A DNA stretch of 64,000 nt from Conus ventricosus (Eukaryota > Mollusca > Gastropoda > Neogastropoda > Conidae): NCBI GenBank assembly GCA_018398815.1, contig CM031601.1:25259103-25323102 (forward strand). The letters are read 5' to 3'. Shown piece after piece: positions 1 to 10,930 of the stretch. Within the stretch, counting starts at the first letter, position 1. Each line of letters starts with the position of its first letter. The notes beneath the pieces are model-generated. The model saw nothing but the letters and a program-made list of their open reading frames with translations. It was not told the origin of the DNA and made no database searches. A program made the position numbers and the translations under genes.

Positions 1-2100
1 GGTGCAAAAAGCAATAGGGCGTTACAAACTTAGAGAACGGGTGGGGGTGAAACAAGTTTTGTGTGTGTGTTTTGTGTGTGTGTGTGTGTGTTTTGTGTGG
101 GGTGTGTGTTGTTTTTGTGTGGTGGGGTTTTATATAAACCCTTTGGCCAAAAAAAAACCAATTTGTAGCATATAACCGTGATCAGGAAGTTTTAACCCTT
201 TTGTTTTTTCTGTTATATGTTTTTTTTTGTGCATTTGGTTTTTTTCGTGGGGAGATAATAAGTAGAGCAAAATAATAATTCTTGTTCTAAAGTGGGAAAT
301 TTGCAGCAAGGTGTCTGTCTTGGGAAAAGTGTCTAGAGACCCCCAGTCCCCAAAAGGTCACAATGTTTCCCAGACTTTAAGACGGGAAAAATTTTTCCCC
401 CGGGCCCGGGAAATAAATGGGTACCTTTCGGGTCAGGGAAAATGAAAAGCAAGGGAAGGTTTCCCTGTCTTTTACTATTCAATGTCCCCAAAAACCAAAA
501 ATTATTGGTGGGAGATCCGAGGAAAAAATTTTTTACCATTTCACACACATTTTTAAAATTTCCCAGCGGCCGGGAAAAAAAATAAAATAGGGGGTCTAAA
601 ACACTGTTACATGTGGGGACTTTTCCCATTCTCTCTCTTTTCCCTCTCTCTCCTCTCCCCTTTACTCCCAAAAACTCCTCTTCCTCCCTCTCTCTCTTTT
701 CCAAAATCCCCTCTCTCTCCTCTTCTCTCTCTCTCTCTCCCCTCCTCCTTCCCCTCTCTCTCTCTCTAACTCTCAGTGCGTGCCCTGCTGGTTTTGGTGT
801 GTGGTAAAATATAAAAATATATATATATATAAAATATATATATTATATATAATATATAAATTTTAAATATATAAATATATTTTAAATATATTGTGTGTGG
901 GGTGGGGTGTGTGTGGGTTTTGTGTGTGTGGGTGGTGTGTGCAAATGGGGCCGGGGAATACCGGGGTGACACTCAATTATTGATAAAATGCAGCGTGCTT
1001 AATTTGGTTGGGGTGTTTTTTTTTCCCGAGGGGATTCCGTTAAACGTTTTTAATTTTTGAATATTTACTCTCTCTCTCCCCTCTCCCCTCTCTCTCCCCC
1101 CTTTTCTCTCTCTCTCTCTCTCCTCTCCCCCTCTCTCTCTCTTTTCTCTCTTTTCTCTCTCTCCCCTTTGGGGTGTTGGTGTGTTGTGTGTGTGGTGTGG
1201 GTGTGGTGCATCAATTTATGTGTTGGTTTTGTTGTGTTTTGTGTGTGCCCGCGGGGCGCGCGGCGCGGTTTTGTGTGTGGTGTGTGTGTTTTGTGTGTGT
1301 GTGTTGTGGGGCGTACATGCATGCATGCTGAGTCCTTAGGGGTGTGTGAGGTTTTTAAAGGACGAAAAATCAAATTTTTTTTGGCCAAAAGAAATTTGGC
1401 TTTTTTCCCTGAGCCCGGGAAAATTCCCGGGTTCCCGCAAGAGGGCGGGACACAAAAAACACCTGTCGTCCCCTGCCTTTTTTTTTTTTCCCCTCATCTT
1501 CCAATAACAAATTTAAGCTTTTTGTTTTTTTTTTGGGGGGTTTTTTTTAAATTTTTTTTGTGTTTTTTTTTTATTCCCCTGCACTTTTTCCCTTAAAAAA
1601 AAAAAAAATTTTAAGGCCGTCCCCGGTTTGATCCATGGGGGGTGTTAGCAAAGTGGGACTGCGGCTAATTTTGTGTCACCTTTTTTATGGGCGAAATTGG
1701 TTACCCGGCATGGGCTGGGAAAGAGGGGAAAAAATCACTCGAACCTTTTACTGCCCAGTGGGGAGAAACTCCTTTCTCCGCCAGCTTGGGATATTTTCCC
1801 TTTAGGCCCCAGACCCCGGCTTCAAGGGGCTTTGGGGCGCCCCGAAATCGTGGGCGTAGGGGGTTCCCCCCCTTTTGGCCGGGACGGGACCTAGTTTTTT
1901 TTTTCCCCCAAACCTCAAGCCGTCCCTGGAACAAATTTTTAATCTTTTTTATTTTTTAACGATTTTAATTTTGGGAAATTTTTTCTTCTTTCCATGTTTG
2001 AAAAATTTTATTTAAAAATAAGTCATATTTTCCCTTTAAAAACACTTCGACAATCTCGTTTTTTGAGTTTTACAATTGTTTCCCTTGTCACTTTTTAACA
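1..2100. other. Low-complexity, poor-quality stretch with GT, CT and TA tracts
   Basis: No gene is recognised here. The stretch holds an impure GT run near 58-118, a pyrimidine (CT) tract at about 624-770, an AT tract at about 812-890 and another CT tract at about 1069-1160. Between them homopolymers are long and frequent, for example runs of T, A, C and G around 1480-1620 and 1860-1910. Short open frames in this stretch translate to Ser-Leu or Arg-Glu repeats and are not credible proteins. The texture suggests an error-rich consensus at a contig edge, which is inference. Confidence 0.6.
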
Positions 2101-2640
2101 TGTCGAAGTTGTGACCAGTTTCCCTGGGGAAATGAATTTTTTTTGTTTTTTGTTGAGCTTTTTAAAAATATCAATTTTTCAATTTTTATTTGCAAACCTT
2201 TTTGGGGGGTACTTTGTGCTTTGCTTGGGAATAAAAGAAAGGGGAGTCGGATTAAAAATGGGTTTTTCAACTAGGTTTGGCTGTTTGGCCCCTAGTTGTT
2301 TCCCTTGTTGCTGCGTGGGTATTCGTATTGTGTGTTTAGTCTTGTCATTAAGTCAAGTCGAGGCGCAGAACATTGATAGCGTTTGTACGGCGTGATATTG
2401 AAGCTGTGGGAGGGGGGGGGGGGGAGTCCTTCCTGTCGCACCCCTACCTTCTGGCCCCCCTCGTCTCGTACTGGTTTGTTTGTCTGTGTGTCAGGAGAGT
2501 AATGAAGAATTATTAAATTCATGTTGGTTTGAATTATTGGTGTCTTTGTCAGCAAAGTTTTTAATTTAAACTAAAGATAACCCATTATTGTATTACTTTG
2601 TATGGGAAGGAAATGTGTTTATTCGCATGGGAAAAAGTCC
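2100..2640. other. Unrecognised intergenic sequence
   Basis: Nothing coding is supported here. There is a G run near 2410-2424 and otherwise unremarkable AT-leaning sequence. Confidence 0.4.
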
Positions 2641-3000
2641 TTCGTAAAAGGGATAATGTATTGAGTTGCAAAGTCATCTGATTTACGATCGTTTGTCCGT
2701 GTTTCGATCCGTGGGATCGGCGTTGTGTCCTTGGGAAGGACACTTCACTTCAAATATCATGACTCCATCCGAGTGTAGAGGGTTTCCTGACTGCGGTTAA
2801 GAGATGTTGAAGGCAGTGGAAGGAGAGGCGTGTGCTCCATTTTCTATTGCAATCTTTGTTTTCTATTTGTGGCGGGGGACCTACTTTTTTGTCAAAGCTT
2901 TTGACTATTGGATAGTCTAGCCACACTGACTGTCACCTCTGCCCACTGAATTTTCTACTACAAGCCTACCTCGCCCCAAACTTACACTGACAGGGACAAT
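2640..3000 (+). mobile_element. Decayed tRNA-derived SINE remnant
   Basis: A degenerate RNA polymerase III B-box-like motif (GTTTCGATCCG, about 2702-2712) is followed by a segment reading CGTTGTGTCCTTGGGAAGG and CACTTCACTT. That pattern is common in the central part of invertebrate tRNA-derived SINEs. A plausible body continues to about 3000, and no clear tail or target duplication is visible. SINEs carry no protein and depend on LINE machinery to move. The family is unassigned and the limits are approximate. It could also be only the 3' part of a longer composite repeat. Confidence 0.45.
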
Positions 3001-3812
3001 TTAGGTGTTAAGCTGCAATAAAAAAAAAATATGATCTGAGCCGTAGGGTTTCTTTTTGCATTCTGTATCCCAGGAACAGCCTGTGGGGGTCATTACAAAC
3101 GAGTTATAGCGGCGAGTAGTAATGCCACCAGTAATCTGGCGCATTTCGTGAAGAATCTTCAGCACTGCCTTGAGTCGACAGTCAAATAGCAACACCTGAG
3201 TTGGAAATCAAGGTAAAGTTGTTGCTGTAAAGACTTTTTTGATTAGCCAGTTTATATAGTAATACAGTCTATAGGTCTTCCCATAGAATATTAGTAATAA
3301 AAAATACAATTCTATACAAATTCCTCTGGCAGAAAAAAACACCAATAGGAGAACATTTGAAAAGTTAAACATAAAGTAATTAAAAGCTGATTACGGACAA
3401 GGGGGCGCAAAAATGTTGAATGTGCTCGATCTACAAGAATATTTTCATTTACAATTGGCAGGAAAATTGTTTGAAGCGACTGAAAAACAAAACTGGTGTC
3501 TTATTCCTAAATAGCATCTGGAAAAGCTGGCTAAATGTGATTGAGTCTTCCCACATCAATTGCAAAAGAAAAGATAACAAAGGACTGGATAGAATAGACA
3601 ATGAATTCTGGAAAAGGTCCTAGTCAATTATTTAGAGAACAATCTGTAATTAAGCTCGAAGACGTTAACTGTAATAATTTTCAAAGTAAATACTCTTCAA
3701 TATCCTATTAGTCACTTACAAACACAAAACGCTGTTCTTCCAACATGGGAAATGAAAGGAATCGAAACGATTAACCAGGTTATTCGTTCTGAAGTAAACC
3801 GATTACTTACAC

Positions 3813-3823
3813 TGGAGGAATTG
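3813..3823. repeat. Target-site duplication, left copy (TGGAGGAATTG)
   Basis: Identical 11-bp copy at 4084-4094. The two flank the SINE-like insertion. Confidence 0.75.
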
Positions 3824-4053
3824 TCGTCTGCGAGCCCATTTCCATTGTATTGGGCTATCGCACACACCTGACTGCCCTTGTGAGACAGACCCCCGTCATG
3901 CCCCCTTTACTAGGAAGCACGGATACAGCGCTGGCCTGGCGGGGCCATGTTTGCGGCAAAGCTTCGGGGCACAATGGAGGATCTGAAGATAACAGCAGCC
4001 TTCATCCATCAAACTGGTCTGGAAATATGAGTCATGATTCTGGAACGAAGTAG

Positions 4054-4083
<30 letters not shown>
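3824..4083 (+). mobile_element. 260-bp SINE-like insertion with AAG tail inside LINE-J
   Basis: The block is bounded by an 11-bp direct repeat TGGAGGAATTG at 3813-3823 and 4084-4094. On both sides LINE-J sequence continues, so the block is a later insertion. It ends in an (AAG)n tail at about 4051-4083, as expected for a non-autonomous element copied by target-primed reverse transcription. No convincing A or B box is seen, so its origin (tRNA, other RNA, or a truncated LINE 3' end) is unresolved. It has no coding capacity. Confidence 0.72.
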
Positions 4084-4084
<1 letters not shown>

Positions 4085-4094
4085 GGAGGAATTG
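4084..4094. repeat. Target-site duplication, right copy (TGGAGGAATTG)
   Basis: Identical to 3813-3823. It lies directly after the AAG tail. Confidence 0.75.
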
Positions 4095-4881
4095 CAAAAC
4101 ACGATCGGGCAAAACAAAACGAATACCGTATTAGTTTATAACATTCTTATCAATACTATTCCAAAGACATGGGCACAGTGGATACAGAACGGCGAAAAAG
4201 ACAAAGGGAGTCAGACATGTGATGCGAGTCGGTACAATACGAAAGTAAAGGATATCAGGAAATTTGTATAAAATTTAGGTTCAGAAATTTGGCATAAGGT
4301 TAAATACATCAGCATGGTCGAGAGCAAAAGATGTTACAAAAGAAACAAGATTAAGAGTCCTGCACTGGACAATATTGCACAGTATCTATCCTACACATAT
4401 TCTTCTGAGTAGAATGCAGGTAAAAGAAAATGATGCGTTCTTATTGTCCTGACACAGTAGATTATATCGAGCATTTTTTCTATAACTGTCCACCTGGATG
4501 TTTTGGGGTTTTATCGAGGATTCTATATACGTAAAAACAGATATAAGACGAAAAGCTATGTCTATTTGACATACTGTTGGGGTAAAGAAAAATTGTCTAA
4601 ATCTTGTAGATTACAAATTCATTAACTACATTATTCTTTCAGCTAAGATGTGTATAAGTATTTTTTTTAACCGATTCTGTCTTCTCTCTACCACATACTT
4701 TTGAAAAAAAGATTAGCCTTAAAAAAAAACATCACCTCTCCTTTAAGCAGATGGAAACACACAATCTCTACAAAACTCCTTTGTTTCCATATGTCTACAG
4801 AAACTGCCGTTGTGAAATGTATTTTAGGAAGCCTGTGAATTCCCCTTCTGTATAACTCTCTCCTACATTCCCTCCCTCCAC

Positions 4882-4882
4882 C

Positions 4883-4943
<61 letters not shown>
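4882..4943. repeat. CT microsatellite
   Basis: About 31 CT units with one TT interruption, directly upstream of LINE-A. Another CT array starts exactly at the LINE-A tail (10161). Confidence 0.95.
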
Positions 4944-4945
<2 letters not shown>

Positions 4946-5185
4946 GGGCTCCTGAGGTACACGAAGTTGAGTGACACGTTTTTTTCTGAGCTCTGTACAT
5001 TTATGTTGCTTTCTCCTAGTTGTATGCAGTGTTGTGTCTTGACAGTTGGCAGTGACTGTTGTGAGGGAGTATGCCGTCTGCATCGCTGTCATTCAGGTAT
5101 GTGTGCGGCATATTTGCTCATATATTCGCAAGTTTTATGTTGAAGCGGATGAAATATAAAGCCGCCATGAGAATGTCGGTGTTGG

Positions 5186-5416
5186 TTGAGGTCGCGAATG
5201 GACGGTGTCACCTTAGGATTGTTACTGTCTCTGTTGTGCTACGGACATTTGCTCCAACGATGTGGAGACGTGGAACTGAATCCAGGGCCTTCCTCTGTTA
5301 AGCCTGACAGTAAGCGGCAAACCCGTCAAGAGAGTGCCGGGAGCACACGCAGAGACAGTGGACATGGACCTGGTTCTGCCCCTGCTGCTCAGCGTCTCCG
5401 GCCGATCCCACACTGA
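5186..5416 (+). CDS. LINE-A leader ORF with 2A-like ribosome-skipping motif (ORF1 N-terminus)
   Basis: A 76-residue open frame. Residues 6-23 are hydrophobic and leucine-rich, followed directly by GDVELNPGP at residues 27-35 (5264-5290), a match to the 2A consensus D-x-E-x-N-P-G-P. In known 2A peptides the ribosome fails to form the last Gly-Pro bond, releasing an upstream peptide and continuing with a downstream product that starts with Pro. 2A-like sequences are known at the N-terminus of some APE-type LINEs in sea urchin, lancelet and molluscs. The frame stops at 5416, but the next frame continues smoothly into the coiled-coil ORF, so an indel near 5405-5415 probably broke one original ORF1. 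The start could be Met1 or Met5. A leader of this type may also act as a signal sequence, which is inference. Confidence 0.75.
   Translation: MRSRMDGVTLGLLLSLLCYGHLLQRCGDVELNPGPSSVKPDSKRQTRQESAGSTRRDSGHGPGSAPAAQRLRPIPH
5264..5290 (+). other. 2A-like motif GDVELNPGP
   Basis: The codons GGA-GAC-GTG-GAA-CTG-AAT-CCA-GGG-CCT encode the complete 2A core, preceded by a leucine-rich stretch and an Arg-Cys pair. All required residues (D, E, N, P, G, P) are intact. Skipping activity is predicted from the motif, not shown. Confidence 0.85.
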
Positions 5417-5424
5417 AGGATGTT

Positions 5425-5805
5425 ATGGCCATTCTGAACAAATTAACCTGCAAATTTGATGGACTGAGTGAAGACTTAAAAGACGTGAAAAACATGTGTG
5501 CAGATCTCCAAGATGAAATGACTGGTATAAAGCAAGAAATGTCTGCCTTGAGGCAGGATAATGACAGGTTAAAGGAAGAAAACACTAGACTCACTGCCAA
5601 GGTGGAATCTTTGGACAGGAAGGTAGACGACCTAGAAGGGAGGTCGAAGAGGAATAACATCATCATCCACGGTATTCCTCGTACAGACAATGAGTCCTGG
5701 CAACAATGTGAAGCGTTGGTACAGGATATGATTACAGATAAACTGGAACTTTCGGATGACATTCTTTTCGACCGTGTACATCGCCTGAGCTCGTCCCTCA
5801 CCTGA
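5425..5805 (+). pseudogene. LINE-A ORF1: coiled coil plus RRM-like nucleic-acid-binding domain
   Basis: The N-terminal 70 residues form a heptad-rich, charged coiled coil. It is followed by an L1-ORF1p-like RRM start (RSKRNNIIIHGIP, about residues 72-84) and the block LELSDDILFDRVHRL near the end. L1-type ORF1 proteins trimerise through the coiled coil and bind element RNA as chaperones in the ribonucleoprotein particle. The ORF ends prematurely at 5805. Recognisable C-terminal-domain sequence (VSMVYDHLVINSKRFGLDG) continues in another frame near 5830-5890, so the gene is frameshifted. It was probably once fused to the 2A leader upstream. Confidence 0.75.
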
Positions 5806-6014
5806 AGTCCGCCAGATCACAGGGCATGAAAGTGTCCATGGTTTATGATCACCTGGTGATCAACAGCAAAAGGTTCGGTCTGGATGGCAGTGACAACCTG
5901 ATAGAAATGAAATAGGATTCAGGCCGGCCCGATCAGTGGAAATTATCCTGTTATCAGAACAAGAGGAGGTTAAATGTAAGACATCACCGCACAGAGTGCC
6001 TGTTTCAAATTCAC

Positions 6015-6567
6015 GTGGGGTCACTTAACTGGGCAGTGAACGATGCTGGCGTAAAGGAGACAGGCGATGAAAATCCCGTGCGGGTTGTCACTGCCATCGG
6101 TGTGGACGAAAACGTGTTAGCACACACCGACACACAGTCAGCCAGTGTGTTAAATGTGGATTATGTTTTTGAGCGTAATGATTTGAGTGATGTCTCTTCG
6201 ATCACACATAGTGATGTAACGTTATCCGACGTGAAACTTGATACGCCTGAAGTCATGCGAAGTGAGAGAAAGACAGTTTCAGAGAGGAAATGTGTGATCG
6301 TGAGGGATGAGTGTGGTGGTGAGAGCATGCATGTAGACGAAAGAAACAACATGGTTGGATGTGGCAGTGAAAATGAAAAACGTGGTGGCGATGACTGTGT
6401 ATTTGGGGAATGGGATTATCAATGAAGATGATCATCTAAATAAGAAAAGTGATAGTGGCTATGTGATGCCGAATGAGAATTCCAGTGTGGCTGACCGTCT
6501 GATTACCAATGTGTCAAACAGCAATAGGGGACCCTGCGTCATCGTCTGTTTCAACGACCAAACCTAA
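6015..6567 (+). pseudogene. LINE-A acidic linker between ORF1 and ORF2
   Basis: Two overlapping open frames (6015-6425 and 6355-6567) give a Ser/Asp/Glu/Val-rich, low-homology protein of about 180 residues lying between the RRM domain and the endonuclease. A comparable Ser/Glu/Asp-rich linker follows ORF1 in LINE-D. No domain is recognised. It could be the ORF1 C-terminus or an N-terminal extension of ORF2. The frame change near 6360-6420 suggests one indel. Confidence 0.5.
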
Positions 6568-6642
6568 TTAAAGACTGCGACTGACCCGAAGACTAAAATT
6601 GATTCTACGACTACGATTGAAACGGGACATGGTGGTGATGGT

Positions 6643-7767
6643 ATGACAATGAACACATTTGTAAATAGTGTATCATTTCTTCATTGGAATATATGTGGAT
6701 TATTTCAAAAACTGGATGACAGAGATTTTATACAGTTTATTTCTTCCTTTGACTTTGTTTGCTTAGTGGAAACGTTTGCTGAAGCGTTTCAATCAAACCT
6801 TTTTCAAGACTATGAATTATTTGTAAAACCAGCTGTAAAATTTACAAGACAGGGACGGGCCTCGGGAGGATTAGTTTGTATGGTTCGTAAAAGTCTTGTC
6901 CCGTATGTGCAACAGGTGGATTGTGACAGTCTGTATACAATGTTTGAGATTTGATAAAGAATTATTTTGCTATGATAAGCCTGTCTTACTTGTGTGTTCA
7001 TATGTCCCTCCGGAAAATGCACCTTTCTACACACTGCATGGCTTTGATAATGGTATTGAAATGTTGGAAGAATGTATTGTAAACAAGTTGTTATCTTTTG
7101 ATGATGCTGAGATACTTTTATGTGGTGACATGAATGCAAGAACTGCGAATATTTCTCCAGGTAATGTAGATGATCGTGATCTTTATGCTAATTTCAAGAC
7201 TGCAGACAGCAAATACAATAGATGTTCCCAAGATAAGATATTAAATGTGTATGGGAAAAAGCTTCTTTGTATGTGCACTGTGCTAGGATTGACAATTATG
7301 AATGGAGTATGTAATGGTGATCTCGAAGGGTGTTTCACATACATTTCAGATATGGGGAGTAGTGTGAATGATTATTTTCTAGTGTCTACAGATTTTTTTG
7401 AACTAATGTGTAAAAGATGACTCTAAATGTGATGGAAAGATTTGATTCTGATCATTTACCCCTGGTATTGTGCATTGAAATGCCAAATGAACAGTCGCAT
7501 ACCAGTTTTACCCCAAATGTAGATGTTAACCAGTTTATTGTTAAATATTGCTGGAATCAAGATTACAGTCAACAGTTTTCTTTATGCATGAATTCATCAA
7601 ATGTTTTAGAAAAGTTAAACGCCGCTGAAAATCTTATTTCTGTGAATGTTAATGAAGCTCTGAACTTGTTTAATATAACTATCAAAGACCAAGCTGAAAC
7701 AATGAGGAAAGTTGTGCCTATAAATAAGAAATTTATACAGAATTGGTTTGATCGAGAATGCAGGTAG
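6643..7767 (+). pseudogene. LINE-A ORF2, apurinic/apyrimidinic-type endonuclease domain
   Basis: The endonuclease nicks target DNA to expose the primer for reverse transcription. Landmarks in order are HWNICGLFQKL (N-terminal Asn block), FVCLVETF (catalytic Glu), CSYVPPEN, LLCGDMNARTAN (GDxNA motif), NDYFLVS and FDSDHLPLVL (the terminal SDH catalytic motif). The domain spans three frames with shifts near 6950 and 7418, so it is not translatable as written. The same GDMNARTS motif occurs in LINE-G, showing they are one family. A basic linker starting WFDRECR leads to the RT. Confidence 0.85.
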
Positions 7768-9165
7768 AAAAACGTAAACTACGAAGATTATTCAGAATTT
7801 TTCTGAATACAATGGATAAAGAGGATAGAATATTGTTTTGTATAGCGAGAAGGGAATATAAACATTTAAATGAAAGGAAACAGAAAGAACATAATGATCT
7901 CCTATTAAACGATCTTCTGTCTTCGGGTAACAATCAGCAATTATTTTGGAAAACTATTCACAAGATTTCCACAAAGAAACTACAACCTGCAAATAATATT
8001 ACGATGCAAGAGTGGTTCTTACATTTTAAAAATCTTTTGGATAAGGACGATGATGAGTCCACTGAGACTGACAATGCAATAAATAATGAAGAAACTGCTT
8101 ATGACAGACCAATATCCAGAGGGAAATATTAACAGCTATTAAGAAATTAAAGAATGGTAAAACTGCAGGACCTGATGGACTCATTGGAGAGTTTTTTAAG
8201 CATTCCGGTGCGACTGTTATAGGATTTTTAGTTAAATTGTTTAATTATCTTTTTGACACCGGGATTTATCCAGAGGATTGGAAAGAACTATAATTTTGCC
8301 TCTGTTTAAGAAAGGGGAGATAAACGATGTAAACAATTATAGAGGTATTTCGTTGTGCAATGTATGTAGTAAAAATCTATAGTTCTGTTATTAATAATAG
8401 ACTACATGAATGGATATCTCAGAACAATATAACAGGAGAACATCAAGCAGGATTTAAAAAAGGTTATTCTACTATTGATCACATGTTTAGTCTATTAGCT
8501 GCAATTCAAAAACAATTTGTAAACAACAAGAAGCTGTATGTGGCTTTTGTGGATTTTGAGAAAGCTTTCGATTCAGTTTCACGGAAACTGCTGTGGCCTA
8601 TTTTGTTAAAACATGGAATTCAAGGTAAACTGTATCATTGTGTGAAAGGTATGTATAAGGAGGTGAAAGCAAGAATTAGAGCGGGAGCTAAATTATCAGA
8701 TTTTGTCAAGTGTACGAGAGGGGTCAAGCAAGGGGATGTTTGTAGTCCTGTTTTATTTTCTCTGTTCATAAATGAATTGGCTTTGGAGATTATTCAAATG
8801 GACGGCATGGTGTGACTTTTGATATCTTGGAACTGTTTGTCTTACTTTTTGCTGATGACATTATTTTATTGTCTACAACTGTAGTTGGTCTGCAAAGACA
8901 ATTGAACAGTTTGTATTCAGCTGCTACTAAATTAGAATTAAAAGTTAATATGAATAAGACCAACATTATTGTGTTTCGTAAAGGTGGGTATTTAGCACGT
9001 AGTGAGAAATGGATTTATGGAGGTGAATATATGGTTGTAGTCAATGCATACAAGTATCTTGGGTTTTATTTTACTACCAAATTAAGTTTCACCTTTGGAT
9101 GTCAAGACCTAGCAAATAGAGCAAAGAGAGCAGTCACAGTTATACTTCGTATTTTATACAATTGA
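7758..9165 (+). pseudogene. LINE-A ORF2, linker and reverse transcriptase domain
   Basis: Reverse transcriptase copies element RNA at the nicked target. Seen are the basic linker (7758-8132), a degenerate finger region with KNGKTAGPDG and LPLFKKGE (about 8150-8320), the motif QAGFKKGYSTIDH, the catalytic Asp motif FVDFEKAFDSVSRK (about 8555-8590), GVKQGDVCSPVLFSLF (about 8725-8770) and the FADDI catalytic box (about 8850). A thumb-like KYLGFYFTTKLSF block follows. Frameshifts near 8130, 8290-8370 and 8815 break it. Key RT aspartates are present, so decay looks modest. Confidence 0.9.
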
Positions 9166-9180
9166 ATAGTGGCGCATTTT

Positions 9181-9951
9181 CTGTTTTTTCGAAACTATTC
9201 GACTCTCAGGTGCAGCCAATTCTACAATATGGAGCAGAAATCTGGGCTTTTGAGAAAGTGTTGTAATAGAGAATGTTCATTTATATGCTATGAAAAGATT
9301 TTTGAATGTAGACAATCGAACACCAAATGATTTAGTGTATGGCGAACTTGGAAGGTATCCGATTTATATTAATTCGTTTTTAAAATGCATTAAGTATTGG
9401 CTGAAAATAACCAGAATGGAGGAAACAAAGATACCATATAAAGCTTATAGGACGTTACGAAATTTGGATTATAATGGTAAGAAGACATGGGCTACCACTG
9501 TTCGTCAGTGCTTAAATTCGTATGGCTTTGCATATGTTTGGGACAACCAGGGCGTTGAAAATATATCGGGATTTTTGAAATGTTTTAAGCAAAGAATGAT
9601 TGATTGCAGATGGCAAGATTGGCATGACCATATCAACAACAGTGACAGATTTGCACAATACAGACTGTTTAAACAACGTATATGATTGAGCCATACATCA
9701 AAATGAAAATGGACAGGTATATTAAGAGTGCATTGACTAAGTTTAGATTTGGTATTTCTGACATAGCTTGCCATCGGTTCAGATACAGTGCTTTGAACGA
9801 AAATAGACTGATATGTCGGCTATGTTACCAGGCCAAGGAAGATGAAATACATTTTTTATTTTGCTGTCCTGCTCTCAATGATCTTCGAGTAAAATTTATT
9901 AAGTCTAAGTATTATCTGATCCTTGTAGTTTTAGAGTCAGCTTACTATTAA
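9181..9951 (+). pseudogene. LINE-A ORF2 C-terminal region with Cys/His motif
   Basis: Downstream of the RT are QPILQYGAEIW (about 9213-9246), the family-specific ELGRYPIYINSFLKC block (about 9345-9390) and, at the end, CRLCYQAKEDEIHFLFCCPAL (C-x2-C-x8-H-x3-C type, about 9817-9875). Such C-terminal zinc motifs occur in several APE-type LINE clades and probably bind nucleic acid. No RNase H domain is visible between RT and the zinc motif. Frames change near 9170-9290 and 9685. The same ELGRFP block is found in LINE-B and LINE-H. Confidence 0.8.
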
Positions 9952-10157
9952 CATCAGGAAATGAGTGTGTCCTCTTTGATCTTGCCAGGTACATATACGA
10001 AGCACAAAAGCGACTACGAGCAATGTATTCATAACAGTTTGTTTTGTATGTATGTGTATCTGCTTTTTTCCATTCTTTTTGTGAGAATTTGCCTTATTCG
10101 TGTATTCCAGGTGTGTCCCCTTCAGTATGGGCTATGGCCTAATCTGAATAAATCAAT

Positions 10158-10162
<5 letters not shown>
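9952..10162 (+). other. LINE-A 3' UTR and AATC tail
   Basis: About 200 bp of non-coding sequence ends in GGCTATGGCC, then CTGAATAAATCAATCAATC, a short tetranucleotide tail of the kind used by poly-A-less LINEs. It runs without a gap into CT repeats. Confidence 0.75.
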
Positions 10163-10226
<64 letters not shown>

Positions 10227-10227
10227 G

Positions 10228-10269
<42 letters not shown>

Positions 10270-10745
10270 CCCATTCTATCTCTGTCTCTCCCTCTCTTTC
10301 TCTTTCAGTCTGTCTGTCGGTCGGTCGGCCCGTCTGTCTGCTTGCCTGTCTGTCTGTACGCCTGCCCGTCCGTCCGACCACCTCTGTCTACCCTTCTCTT
10401 TCTTTCTCTCTCGGCCTCAGCATAAGAGTGATTTTTCTTTAATTTTATCACCGTGTTCGCTTGTCTGTCTGTCTGTCTGTCTGTCTGCCTGTCTCCCTGT
10501 TTGTATGAGAGTGTGTGTGTGTGCCTACTTGTCTGTCTATACTTCTGTTGTCTTCCTGTCGTATTCTTTCTGTTTATCTGTTGTGCACTGTCTGTTTGTC
10601 TGTCTGTTTGTCTGTCTGTCTGTGTGTCTGTCTATATGCCCTCCACCACCCCCTTTCTCTCCCCCTTCTCTCTCTCTCTTTCTCTGTGACACATATGTAA
10701 ATATTCGTTTGCGCGCAGCTCTCTCTCTAACTCTCTCTCTCTCTC

Positions 10746-10814
<69 letters not shown>

Positions 10815-10839
10815 ACGCAAGCGTGCGCGCATACACACA

Positions 10840-10910
<71 letters not shown>

Positions 10911-10930
10911 ACACGCACACACACACACAA

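Larger units (their letters stand above)
3235..4680 (+). mobile_element. LINE-J: 5'-truncated L1/Tx1-like LINE, C-terminal ORF2 relic
   Basis: This is the 3' part of the reverse-transcriptase ORF of an L1/Tx1-like LINE. The DNA around 3257-3345 parallels the ORF2 region of LINE-K near 39317-39400 (AGTCTATAGGTCTTCC here, AGTCTATTGGTCTTCC there). Conserved peptide pieces appear in order: a DRIDNEFWK-type block near 3590-3620 (LINE-K has DRIENEFWK), a NTIPKTWAQWIQ-type block near 4145-4190 and an RVLHWTILHSIYPT-type block near 4340-4400. The C-terminal zinc-like motif near 4430-4500 is eroded. The relic is interrupted at 3824-4083 by a SINE-like insertion. Stops and frameshifts show it is dead. 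Confidence 0.8.
4945..10162 (+). mobile_element. LINE-A: nearly full-length APE-type non-LTR retrotransposon with 2A-like leader
   Basis: In order the element shows a possible 5' UTR (about 4945-5185), a short ORF with a 2A-like motif, a coiled-coil/RRM ORF1, an acidic linker, an apurinic-type endonuclease, a reverse transcriptase, a C-terminal Cys/His motif and a short 3' UTR ending in AATCAATCAATC. Length is about 5.2 kb, normal for this class. Related pieces in the window are LINE-B, LINE-G and, more distantly, LINE-H. The architecture fits the CR1/Nimb/I side of APE-type LINEs, but I cannot assign the clade without a tree. Each protein is broken by one or more frameshifts, from decay or from consensus error. 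The 5' limit is uncertain. Confidence 0.85.

Noticed and set aside
1..2000. Putative proteins in the first 2 kb
   Set aside because: Frames depend on homopolymer and CT-tract sequence of doubtful quality, and no motif is present.
4882..10272. Firm claim that LINE-A targets CT repeats
   Set aside because: CT repeats are very common throughout the window, so adjacency alone does not prove targeting. It is kept as a hypothesis only.
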